From positions 65,333,464 through 65,397,463 of the forward strand of contig NC_089224.1 in the NCBI RefSeq assembly GCF_963924675.1: a DNA stretch of 64,000 bases, in the 5' to 3' direction. Below, piece after piece: positions 1 through 7,874 of this stretch. A model generated the notes under the pieces. That model saw only the letters and a list, made by a program, of their open reading frames with translations. It was not told the origin of the DNA and did not search any database. The position numbers and the translations under genes are program-made. Source of the stretch: Phocoena phocoena (Eukaryota; Chordata; Mammalia; Artiodactyla; Phocoenidae). How positions within the stretch are numbered: the stretch's first letter is position 1; each line of letters opens with the position of its first letter.

Positions 1-119
1 GACATTGCGCCGTATCAAGCAAACTCAATTTCAAACACGCACAGTCGGAGGAGACCTGCCAACTCGTCAGACAAGGCCAGTCCTCAACCCCTCCTCCAAT
101 CAAAACTCAGTCAGATGAT

Positions 120-290
120 TCCAATTCCTAAGTGACCCAGAATATCAGAGAAAGTATCCAGGCCATCGGACATCTTGGAATGTAAGTTCCATGAGAGCAA
201 GAGTTTTTGTTTATCTTGTTTATCACCGTATCTCCAGCACTAGAACAGTGTGTAGGCAACTCAATAAGTGCCTGACTGAATAAATTCTGG
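120..290 (+). repeat. L2 LINE 3'-end fragment
   Basis: The text runs through CCATGAGAGCAAGAG, then ATCTCCAGCACTAGAACAGTG, then CTCAATAAGTGCCTGACTGA. This order matches the sense 3' end of L2 (gcctagaacagtgcctggca...tcaataaatatttgttgaatga). It is an ancient, diverged copy; boundaries are approximate. Confidence 0.65.
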
Positions 291-446
291 CAGCCCAAGA
301 GGTTCTGTGATTAGCTCAGGTTTGCCCAAGCAGGGTCAGAGTTGAGCCTAGAATTCAGGGCCAGAGAAATAAAAGAGAATAGTAACTGTCAAGGTCTAAC
401 TATATGCAGATCATCATTTTTTTTAACGTATTCCTTATTTCATTTA

Positions 447-666
447 ATTTTTTTTTTTTTTTTTTTTTTTTTTTTGCGGTACTCGGGCCTCTCACTGTTG
501 CGGCCTCTCCCATTGCGGAGCACAGGCTCCGGACGCACAGGCTCAGCGGCCATGGCTCACGGGCCCAGCTGCTCTGCGGCATGTGGAATCTTCCCGGACC
601 GTGGCACGAACCCGTGTCCCCTGCATCGGCAGGCGGACTCTCAACCACTGCGCCACCAGGGAAGCC
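447..666 (-). repeat. CHR SINE, short form, antisense
   Basis: A run of about 29 T precedes GCGGTACTCGGGCCTCTCAC, and the element ends CCACCAGGGAAGCCCC, the reverse complement of the tRNA-like 5' head. CCTTATTTCATTTAA on the left and CCTTATTTCCTTTAAA on the right look like a target-site duplication. Full length. Confidence 0.93.
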
Positions 667-782
667 CCTTATTTCCTTTAAATTCTTACTACACTATGTG
701 GTGGATACCACTATCATCCTCGTTCTACAGATAAAGCTTAGCCAGCAGGTCACACAGCAGCACTGTTCATCCATTCCTTCAT

Positions 783-1250
783 GTGGCAAATAGTTACTGA
801 GCACCTGCTGTTTACCTGGCACCACATCCAGCAGGAGGATACAACAGTGAACAGGACACACGTGGAGCTGCTATTCTAGTGTGGGAGACATCCAGTGAGC
901 AAGCAAGACACAGACAATATACTTGCCAGTTAGGATACATGCTACAAAGGAAATCAATGGAGGGAGGCGACGGAGAGAGACCGGAGTGGAGGGAAAGGTC
1001 TCCGTTAGGTACATCGTTCAGAGCAGGGCTCCTTAAGGAGGGAACATGCAACCTGAGGCCTGAAAGATGAGAAGGGTCCCCCTGGGATGAGCTGGAGAAA
1101 GAGCGTCCAGCAAGAAGAGCAAGTGCAAAGGCCTGAGGGACAGAAGGGCGTGGCGAGTGGAAGCACTAGAAAGGGGAGCAGGTGGAATGGTGAGGAGGGG
1201 GTCCAGGATGAGTTCCAAGGGTAAGCAGAGGTCACATCTCTTTCCCCAGA
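783..1250 (-). repeat. L2 LINE 3' region, antisense
   Basis: ACTGAGCACCTGCTGTTTACCTGGCACC, then GATACAACAGTGAACAGGAC, then AGCAAGTGCAAAGGCCTGAG follow the order of the reverse complement of L2. It is diverged and its ends are approximate. ORFs across it carry no recognisable domain. Confidence 0.6.
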
Positions 1251-1412
1251 AAAACGTAGAGATACTGTCCTTCTCCATACACTTTCTTAGAATGTTTCTG
1301 GAGCTTATTCTCCATCGAAACAAGGAAGTAACCCCAGAAGAGGGAAGGCATGGAATTCAGATGGGGAGTTCCAGAATGGAATTGTGCCCTGAGCCTAAAG
1401 AATATCATTCCA

Positions 1413-1612
1413 GGGCTTCCCTGGTGGTGCAGTGGTTGAGAGTCCGCCTGCCGATGCAGTGGACACGGGTTCGTGCCCCGGTCTGGGAAGATCCCACATG
1501 CTGTGGAGCGGCTGGACCCGTGAGCCATGGCCACTGAGCCTGCGCATCCGGAGTCTGTGCGCTGCAACGGGAGAGGCCACAACAGTGAGAGGCCCGCGTA
1601 TCGCAAAAAAAA
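1413..1612 (+). repeat. CHR SINE, short form
   Basis: It begins GGCTTCCCTGGTGGTGCAG (tRNA-like head, box A), has box-B-like GGGTTCGTGCCCCGG, and ends GCGTATCGC plus poly(A). An exact direct repeat AAGAATATCATTCCAGG flanks it (about 1398-1413 and 1613-1629), showing a complete retrotransposition event. Confidence 0.95.
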
Positions 1613-1859
1613 AAGAATATCATTCCAGGTTGGAGCAGTAGGGAGGAGCCTCCCAAGAGAGGGGTTTCTGCAGGACAGGACATTCCAGGGATTTCACACA
1701 ATCCTGGGGAAGCTGAGGAATGTAAGAATACAGTCAAGGCAGACAACACAAGTTGGGGGAAGGCAATTAAAACTCCATGAAAAACACCTAACTGTCCATG
1801 AAAGAAAATGTATCAAATATAAATATTGGTTGTGCCATGGATAGTTATTTGCATAGTAA

Positions 1860-2010
1860 TAATTTATTTATTCAACCAATATTGAATATTTATTGAGGAC
1901 CTTCTATATGCCAGGCCCTTATCTGGCTCTAGGGACATATCAGGGAACAAAAACAGACAAGCTGCTTCCTCTCATGTAACTTGTATTCTCGTTGGGTAGA
2001 CTCATGTATT
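1860..2010 (-). repeat. L2 LINE 3' end, antisense
   Basis: TTTATTCAACCAATATTGAA, TATTTATTGAGGACCTTCTA, TATGCCAGGCCCTTATCTGG and CAGGGAACAAAAACAGACAAG reproduce the reverse complement of the L2 3' terminus. A long-form SINE follows immediately. Confidence 0.7.
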
Positions 2011-2024
2011 TAAAAAAGAATGAG

Positions 2025-2464
2025 GGACTTCCCTGGTGGCACAGTGGTTAAGAATCTGCCTGCCAATGCAGGGGACATGGGTTTGATCCCTGGTCCGGGA
2101 AGATCCCACATGCCATGCAGCAACTAAGCCCGTGCACCACAACGACTGAGCCTGTGCTCTAGAGCTCGCATGCCGCAACTACTGAGCCCATGCGCTGCAA
2201 CTACTGAGCCCATGCACTGCAACTACTGAAGCCCACGCGCTCTAGGGCCCGCATGCTGCAACTACTGAGCCTGCGCGCTGCAACTACTGAAGCCTGTGCA
2301 CCCAGAGCCTGTGCTCCACCACAAGAGAAGCCACCACAATGAGAAGCCCACACACCACAACAAAGAGTAACCCCCCCCACTCACCACAACTAGAGAAAGC
2401 CTGTGCACAGCAACGAAGACCCAACGCAGCCAATAAATAAGTAAATAAAAAATATTTTAAAATT
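2025..2464 (+). repeat. CHR SINE, long form, internally expanded
   Basis: It starts GGACTTCCCTGGTGGCACAG and ends GACCCAACGCAGCC plus an AAAT-rich tail. AAAAAGAATGAG occurs on both sides (left near 2013-2024, right 2465-2476), so it is one insertion of about 440 bp. That is roughly 100 bp longer than the other long-form copies here. The extra length sits in a GCAACTACTGAGCCC region: CAACTACTGA recurs at 2176, 2198, 2220, 2259 and 2281, so several units have a 22-bp period. Confidence 0.92.
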
Positions 2465-3023
2465 AAAAAGAATGAGATTGGTTTTGCCTTGCATCCTTGT
2501 TCAACAGACCAAATATATACACCTACTGCATTGTGTGGAAGAATGTTCACTACACATTTACTGTAGAAAACATATTCCAAGGGGTGATTTCTTGTTCTCT
2601 TTGAGTACGTTTTTTCAAATCTCCTAACTTTTTATAAAACATAGATCATTTGTGCAAAACACTAAATCATTGTTTTGGGAAAAAATGAATGCCTTAAGAG
2701 AGGCATTCTTACACTGCCTTCTGTTTGAAGAAACAGCTGGCTGTGGTGGGAGGTGAAAGACCAGGTATGAGGCCATTGCAGTTATCCAAGCAAGAGAATG
2801 GTTTTAAACAGGGACCAAAAAAAAAAAAAAAACTGGGCAGATTTGGTATACATTTTGGAGGTAGAATTGACAGAACTCATTGAGGGGTTGAGTGTGGGGA
2901 GTGAGGGAAAGGAAGGTGGAGGTGGGAGGGTGACCCAGGTTACTGCCAAGAACCATTCAGTGTCTGAAGATAATATTCATTGAGACGGTATAGACTGGAG
3001 AACTTTCAGATTCGGGGTAAGAC

Positions 3024-3052
3024 TATTTATTTATTTATTTACTTATTTATTT
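3024..3052. repeat. ATTT microsatellite
   Basis: An imperfect (ATTT)n tract, interrupted once by ACTT. It could be the remnant of a SINE or LINE tail, but no element head is recognisable next to it. Confidence 0.8.
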
Positions 3053-3299
3053 CCAGGGGTAAGATTTTAAAAATCCATTCACTGGGTCTTAAAAGTTTTG
3101 AGACTCCAAGTAAAATACAAACAAACATCTCGAGGATGACATTACTCTGTAAATCTCTACTGGCCAGTATCAGTTAATTCCATACTATTCCTTGGCAGTG
3201 AGACCCAAGATAATAAAGGCATTCCTAGAGGAATAAGAGGCCAACAAAGAAGAACATCATTCACTTTTTCTTTCATTCATTCACTCACCAATAGAGTGT

Positions 3300-3337
3300 C
3301 TTATTTAGCTAAATAAGGAAACACTAGCTAAATAAGG
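3300..3337. repeat. 18-bp perfect palindrome plus partial copy
   Basis: CTTATTTAGCTAAATAAG (3300-3317) is its own reverse complement. Its right half, AGCTAAATAAGG, recurs at 3326-3337. No element family was recognised. Confidence 0.8.
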
Positions 3338-3491
3338 CAAGTCACAATGACATCACAGCCTGTGGAAACACAGAGGAGGGTGCCTAAGACACACTTGTGA
3401 GAACAGAGAGGTTGGTTTCAGCAAAGACTGTGGAAAGGGTCACATCTGACATCTAAGTTGAATCCTAGAGGAAAAGAAGGAGATAGCCACA

Positions 3492-4000
3492 TGTTCTAGT
3501 TATCATGACTGTTGAACAAATTACCACCAAACATACTGGCTTAAACCCATGCCCATATCTTTTATGCTCACAGATGCTGTGGGTCTGGAATTCAGACAAG
3601 GCACAATGGGGATACCTTGTTTCTGTTCCATGGTGTCTGGGGCCTCGGCTGGAAGGCTCTACGGCTGGGGCTGGCATCATCTGAAGGCTGGTTCGCTCAC
3701 TTGTCTTGTGGTTGATGCTGGCTGTTGACTGGGGGCCTCAGTTCCTCTCTATGTGGTCTCTGCTTGGGCTAGTTTGGATTTCCTCAAAATAGGATGGCTG
3801 GTCCCCTGAGCAAGAATTCCAAAACGATGCAGTTAGGAGAAACCTATATCCTTTTTATGACCTAATCTTGGAAGTCACCCAGCGTCACTTCTGAGGAGTG
3901 TCAAAGACTTTGGAGTCCATGTGAGATGAAATAAATATTTGTGTGGTGCTCTTTGAGAAATCCAATCTTCCACACCAGGCAAAGAGATGGAAAACTAAGG
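3492..4000 (+). repeat. Ancient dispersed repeat, family uncertain
   Basis: Phrases such as ACAAATTACCACCAAACATA, CTGTGGGTCTGGAATTCAGA, TCATCTGAAGGCTGG and TTTTATGACCTAATCTTGGAAGT form a block I associate with a common, old mammalian interspersed repeat. I cannot name the family with confidence. Confidence 0.45.
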
Positions 4001-4111
4001 AACAACATGAGGGATGACCCAGAAGGGAAAGAAAGCATCACTGGTTCTGGGAACTGAGTAGTGTGTGAAGGCAAAGATGTCTAGCTGCCTCCTAATATCC
4101 ATTCACCCCAC

Positions 4112-4211
4112 CCCCCAAATTTTTTTTGGCAGTTCCCTGACCAGGAATCAAACCCATGCTCCCTGCATTGGGAGTGCAGAGTCTTAACCACTGGACCATC
4201 AGGGAAGTCCC
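4112..4211 (-). repeat. CHR SINE, old form, antisense fragment
   Basis: TTCCCTGACCAGGAATCAAACCC (box B reversed) and TAACCACTGGACCATCAGGGAAGTCCC (head reversed) identify the tRNA-like half of an old-form SINE. The 3' body is missing apart from a short T-rich stretch. Confidence 0.85.
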
Positions 4212-4215
4212 ATCC

Positions 4216-4500
4216 CCTTTTTTTAAATTTATTTTTTAATTGAACTATAGATGATTTACAATGCTATGTTAATTTCTGCTGTACAGCAAAGTGACCCAGT
4301 TATACACATATACACGTTCTTTTTTATATTCTTTTCCATTATGGTTTATCCCAGGATATTGAATATAGTTCCCTGTGCTATACAGGAGGACGTTGTTGTC
4401 CATCTGTTCTATATGTAATAGTTTGCATCAGATAACCCCAAACTCCCAGTCCATCCCTCCCCCATTCTCCCCTTTTTAGTAACAGGATTTCCAAATTTTA
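4216..4500 (-). repeat. L1 3'-end fragment, antisense
   Basis: TTGAACTATAGATGATTTACAATG, CTGTACAGCAAAGTGACCCAGTTATAC, and ATAGTTCCCTGTGCTATACAGGAGG are the reverse complement of a cetartiodactyl L1 3' UTR. It is strongly 5'-truncated. Confidence 0.85.
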
Positions 4501-4961
4501 GTTGGACACATTGGCTGCTCAGCTAAATGACTCCATTTCCTGGCTTCCCTTGCAGCTAAGTAAGGTCACATGATTAATTCCTAGCCTATGAGATGCAAGT
4601 GAAAGTATTAGGTGAAAATTCCAGAATGTGTCTTTTGAAGGGAGAGGATTCCTTTCCCTCCACCCTGCTGCCTAGAATACACGTGTGATGGCTGATACAC
4701 TGGCAACTATTCTGGACTGTGAGGACAAGGTCCACACACCCAGAGCCGGAAGGATGCCTAATAACTTTGTTGAGCTGCCCAAGAAACCTGGATGCCAGCT
4801 CCTCAACATCTTTGGATGTGAAAGAGAAATAAACTTCTAAATTGTTTAAAACATTATTTTCTTGTTCTCTGATATACTCAACAAAATCTAATCCTAACTG
4901 GTATACTCAGATTACCCGGAGAGTAGGGTACACAAAAGGGAGTGGAAAGAGCACTTATCTT

Positions 4962-5177
4962 TTTCTTTTTTTACATCTTTACTGGAGTATAATTGCTTTA
5001 CAATGGTGTGTTAGTTTCTGCTTTATAACAAAGTGAATCAGTTATACATATACATATGTTCCCAAATCTCTTCCCTCTTGCGTCTCCCTCCCTCCCACCC
5101 TCCCTATCCCACCCCTCCAGGCGGTCACAAAGCACCGAGCTGATCTCCCTGTGCTGTGCAGCTGCTTCCCACTAGCT
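4962..5177 (-). repeat. Young-looking L1 3' end, antisense
   Basis: TTTTTTACATCTTTACTGGAG (poly(A) end reversed) runs into GTATAATTGCTTTACAATGG and on through a CCTCCCTCCCACCC tract. AAGAGCACTTATCTT is repeated exactly at 4947-4961 and 5178-5192, which proves a short 5'-truncated L1 insertion of 216 bp. Confidence 0.93.
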
Positions 5178-5306
5178 AAGAGCACTTATCTTGATGGTGG
5201 TGAAAGGGAACTAACAGGAATGCTATGGTTAGATTAACATTTTAGATTTAGAAAGATAACCTCGTGACACCAGCTTAATTCACAATTTTGCCCAAGATGT
5301 ACCCTA

Positions 5307-5500
5307 CTGCAGTGGTTCTCAAACCTCAAGGTGCTTCAGATTTCCCTGGAGGGCTTATTATATCACAGATTGCTGGGCCCTACTCGTAGAGTTTCTGATC
5401 GGTAGGTCTGAATAGGACTTGAGAATCTGCCTTTCTAACAAGTTCTCAGGTGCTACCGAAGCTGCTGGTCCGCACATTTTGCAAATCACTGTCCTAGAAT
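5307..5500 (-). mobile_element. MER5A-type hAT DNA transposon remnant
   Basis: The left end CAGTGGTTCTCAAAC and the right end GCAAATCACTGTCC resemble inverted termini of MER5/Charlie elements. TAACAAGTTCTCAGGTGCTACC and CTGCTGGTCCGCACATTTTG match the body reversed. It is non-autonomous and has no ORF. Confidence 0.8.
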
Positions 5501-6004
5501 ACATCTCATCAAAGTACCCTAAGGGCTGACAATGTGAGTTCCAGGGAAATATTGGGGTGGCCACACACCACCTCCTAGCACCTGCCTTTAGGGGGAGGCA
5601 ACCTAGCGAGCAGGGGAAAGGCACTGGTACCTACAGGGTCCCTCCACATCTCTGCACATCCATGGGGGCGCGCCGCAGCCTCTTACCAGGTGGGCCCAAT
5701 TGCCTTTGATCACCTCCCAGAATCTGGAGAAGAACAGATTCTTGGGAGACCTTAATATTCTCTGCTCTGCTATTCCAAGCCTGTTTCCTTGGCTGAAAAG
5801 ACAGGGCAGTGATACCAACTTTGCAGGCAGTTGGAGCAGGTACTGGGGCGCTTTCTATGCCAAAACATGCTAAGCATGCTGGTTAATAATAATTCAACTC
5901 TCTAAGTAATGCTGTTCTGAGCGTGTGAGGAAGGGCCTCGCTGTTAGTGCCGCGGGTCTGGGGCCGAGGCTAACAACCAACACACTTCTCTTTGCCTCCA
6001 GTGG

Positions 6005-6600
6005 ATGCTACCAGTATGGCTTTAGTGAGTGCTTCTCAGACTTGGCACCATTGGCGTTTTGGACTAGATAATTGTGTTGTGGGTGTCCTTCCTGTTCATA
6101 GCAGGATGTCTAACAGCATCCCTGGGTTCTACCTACTAGATGCCAGTAACGCACACACACCCTACCCCGGCCTAGTTGTGACAATCAAAAGTATCTCCAG
6201 GGCTTCCCTGGTGGCTCAGTGGTTAAGAATCCACCTGCCAATGCAGGGGACACGCGTTCGAGCCCTGGTCTGGGAAGATCCCACATGCCGTGGAGCAACT
6301 AAGCCCGTGTGCCACAACTACTGAGCCTGCCCTCTGGAGCCCGCAAGCCACAACTGCTAGGGCCCGCGTGCCTAGAGCCCGTGCTCCGCAACAAGAGAAG
6401 CCACTGCAATGAGAAGCCCGCACACCGCAACAAAGAGTAGCCCCTGCTCGCCGCAACTACAGAAAGCCCATGCCCAGCAACGAAGACCCAACACAGTCAA
6501 AAATAAATAAATTAATTAAATTTATATTAAAAAAAAAAGTATCTCCAGACATTTTACAAGCGGGAAATGGTTTCTCCATGCCTAACATCTACATAACAGG
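6005..6600 (+). mobile_element. MER-type repeat split by a SINE
   Basis: CTTGGCACCATTGGCGTTTTGGACTAGATAATTGTG, CAGCATCCCTGGGTTCTACC and GATGCCAGTAACGC form a known old mammalian repeat block. It is interrupted at 6201 and resumes with TATCTCCAGACATTTTAC. I infer hAT-Charlie affiliation without certainty. Confidence 0.6.
6201..6534 (+). repeat. CHR SINE, long form
   Basis: The head GGCTTCCCTGGTGGCTCAG, box B CGTTCGAGCCCTGG and an AAATAAATAAATTAATT tail are present. An exact duplication AAAAGTATCTCCAG at 6187-6200 and 6535-6548 marks insertion into the older repeat around it. Confidence 0.95.
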
Positions 6601-6654
6601 TGCTCAATAAACTGCTGCTTAGAATTACCTGAATGCAGGAAAATGTCTCCCAAC

Positions 6655-6860
6655 CAAAAGAATGCCCTGTCAGAGAGCCAGTCAGATCCCACCTCCTTTA
6701 CCCTGTTTTTCAAGGCCCTGTACAAATGCCCCTTCCTCCATGAAGACTTCCCTGACTGCCCCCACCCCTAGTTGTATATACTCTCCCATGCAACACTGAC
6801 ACCCATTTAACACTTGTCATTGTCCTAAGTATTTATATGTGTGTCTTATCTACTCCATTC
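6655..6860 (+). repeat. L2 LINE fragment, sense
   Basis: CCATGAAGACTTCCCTGACTGCCCCCACCCC and CATTTAACACTTGTCATTGTCC follow the L2 3' region (cctccatgaagccttccctgacc...agcacttatcac). Diverged, with approximate ends. Confidence 0.7.
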
Positions 6861-7057
6861 ACAAAGTACCAAGGTGGCTTTGGTAGAATTTTAACACTTT
6901 CTATCTCCTCTTCTCACTATCTTACCCATAAAGATGATATTCTCTAGTACACATATTTGACATTTTCTAAAGCATATTAAAATACGAAAGAACTTTCACA
7001 GTTCGTATTCCTTTGCACTACACTACCTAAGTAAAATTTTATTTTAAAATGTATTAA

Positions 7058-7225
7058 CAACTTAGTATTTATTGTGGACTTAATAGGATCCAGGGCCTGT
7101 CCAAGAAAACTTCACATAGATTAACTCATTTTATCCTTATAACAACCCTGTCAAGTAGAAACTTGTATACCCCATTCTACAGATGAGGCACAGAGAGGTT
7201 AATTAACTTGCCCACTGGCCACACA
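7058..7225 (-). repeat. MIR SINE, antisense
   Basis: TTAACTCATTTTATCCTTATAACAACCCTG, CCATTCTACAGATGAGGCACAGAGAGG and TTAACTTGCCCACTGGCCACACAGG are the reverse complement of the MIR core and 3' region. It lies about 180 bp upstream of the FXN leader. Confidence 0.85.
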
Positions 7226-7505
7226 GGTAGGAAGTGGGCAGGGGACATATTTAAATCAGGCAGTCAGTCTCCTGTCCGCAATCTCCTAACTGCTGTAACC
7301 TATACTGGCGGCCAAGCAGCTTCAGGACCCCCACCCGTCCACAGCAAAACTGCAGCTCCCAAAGCCTTTTGTATAGAATTCGTCAGCAGCGGGTCACTAA
7401 GCTGAAGTCTCTGGGGTCAGGGACCTTGGTTACGCATTCACTATGTTGCCCAAGGGGTAAGCCCCCTGCTTTGCACGAAACAGGTTCTCTATCTATTTTT
7501 GTTAA

Positions 7506-7517
7506 ATGCAGAAATAG
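7506..7517 (+). promoter_or_regulatory. Minimal upstream ORF in FXN leader
   Basis: ATG CAG AAA TAG: three codons and a stop, 157 bp before the FXN start codon. The human leader, as I recall it, has an ATG and TAG at the same spacing. It could mildly tune translation, but the ATG context is weak. Confidence 0.4.
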
Positions 7518-7611
7518 AGCAACGCAGGGAAGTTCTTACTGAAGTCTACCTTCTGCTCGTTTCCCAAGCCTGCAGAAAAGGGAAGCTTGCGACTGCAGCT
7601 GCAACCCGTGA

Positions 7612-7626
7612 CCACCAGGCGGCGCC
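7612..7626 (+). promoter_or_regulatory. CTCF-like motif in FXN leader
   Basis: CCACCAGGCGGCGCC fits the CTCF core (CCA-CNAGG-GGC). Human FXN has a CTCF site in its 5' UTR, where I recall CCACCAGGGGTCGCC at the equivalent place. Loss of CTCF there has been linked to silencing and antisense transcription in Friedreich ataxia. Binding here is inferred from the motif only. Confidence 0.6.
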
Positions 7627-7673
7627 CGGCGTCCCCGGAGCAGGAGGCGGAGCGGCCGCAGATCGCGAGGAGC

Positions 7674-7841
7674 ATGTGGACGCTAGGGCGCCGAGCGGCT
7701 GCCAGCCTCTTGCCCCGCTCGGCGCCCCCGGGCTCTGCCCAGGCCCGGGCCGGGGCCCCGCGGCCAACGAAGGACTCCCGGCTCTACGGCTGCCGGGGCC
7801 TGCGCACCGGGACCGCCGCGGCCGGCACACCCAGCCAGCCC
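7674..7841 (+). CDS. FXN: FXN exon 1: start and mitochondrial targeting sequence
   Basis: Frataxin residues 1-56. Translation starts at ATG 7674 (MWTLGRRAAAS), matching the human start MWTLGRRAVAG. The segment is rich in Arg, Ala and Ser and has no acidic residue before D34, as expected for a mitochondrial presequence. RGLRTG at residues 41-46 corresponds to human RGLRTD, the first processing site of the mitochondrial processing peptidase. The exon ends CAG CCC with donor GTGAGT, a good splice site in phase 0, and is one codon longer than human. The middle of the presequence diverges freely, as it does between mammals. It lies fully inside the CpG island. Confidence 0.95.
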
Positions 7842-7850
7842 GTGAGTATC

Positions 7851-7874
7851 CGCACGGGCCGCCGCACGGGCCGC
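7851..7874 (+). repeat. 12-bp tandem duplication in early intron 1
   Basis: CGCACGGGCCGC occurs twice in a row, ten bases downstream of the exon 1 donor. Human intron 1 also starts with short GC-rich direct repeats in my recollection, so this may be a mutation-prone spot. Confidence 0.85.

Larger units (their letters stand above)
1..7404. other. Intergenic DNA upstream of FXN
   Basis: No coding gene is supported here. The stretch is mostly old repeats (L2, MIR, MER5-type, L1 3' ends) overlaid by younger CHR SINEs, each listed separately. Sequence at 1-119, 1613-1859, 2477-3023, 3053-3299, 4501-4946 and 5501-6004 shows nothing I recognise. The ORFs in it are short and mostly lie inside SINEs. 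Confidence 0.8.
7405..7673 (+). promoter_or_regulatory. FXN proximal promoter and 5' leader
   Basis: AAGTCTCTGGGGTCAGGGACC, GCTTTGCACGAAACAGG, ATTTTTGTTAAATGCAG and GGGAAGTTCTTACTGA parallel the human FXN 5' leader as I remember it, so the start site probably lies near 7405-7450. There is no convincing TATA box. The 3' half is GC-rich and continuous with the CpG island. A tiny upstream ORF (7506-7517) and a CTCF-like motif (7612-7626) lie inside. The exact transcription start cannot be read from sequence. Confidence 0.75.

Noticed and set aside
1395..1641. Recurrent ORFs encoding similar Arg/Pro/Ser-rich peptides, here and at about 25 other places
   Set aside because: All coincide with CHR SINE copies. 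They are the translation of one repeat family in different frames, not a protein family.
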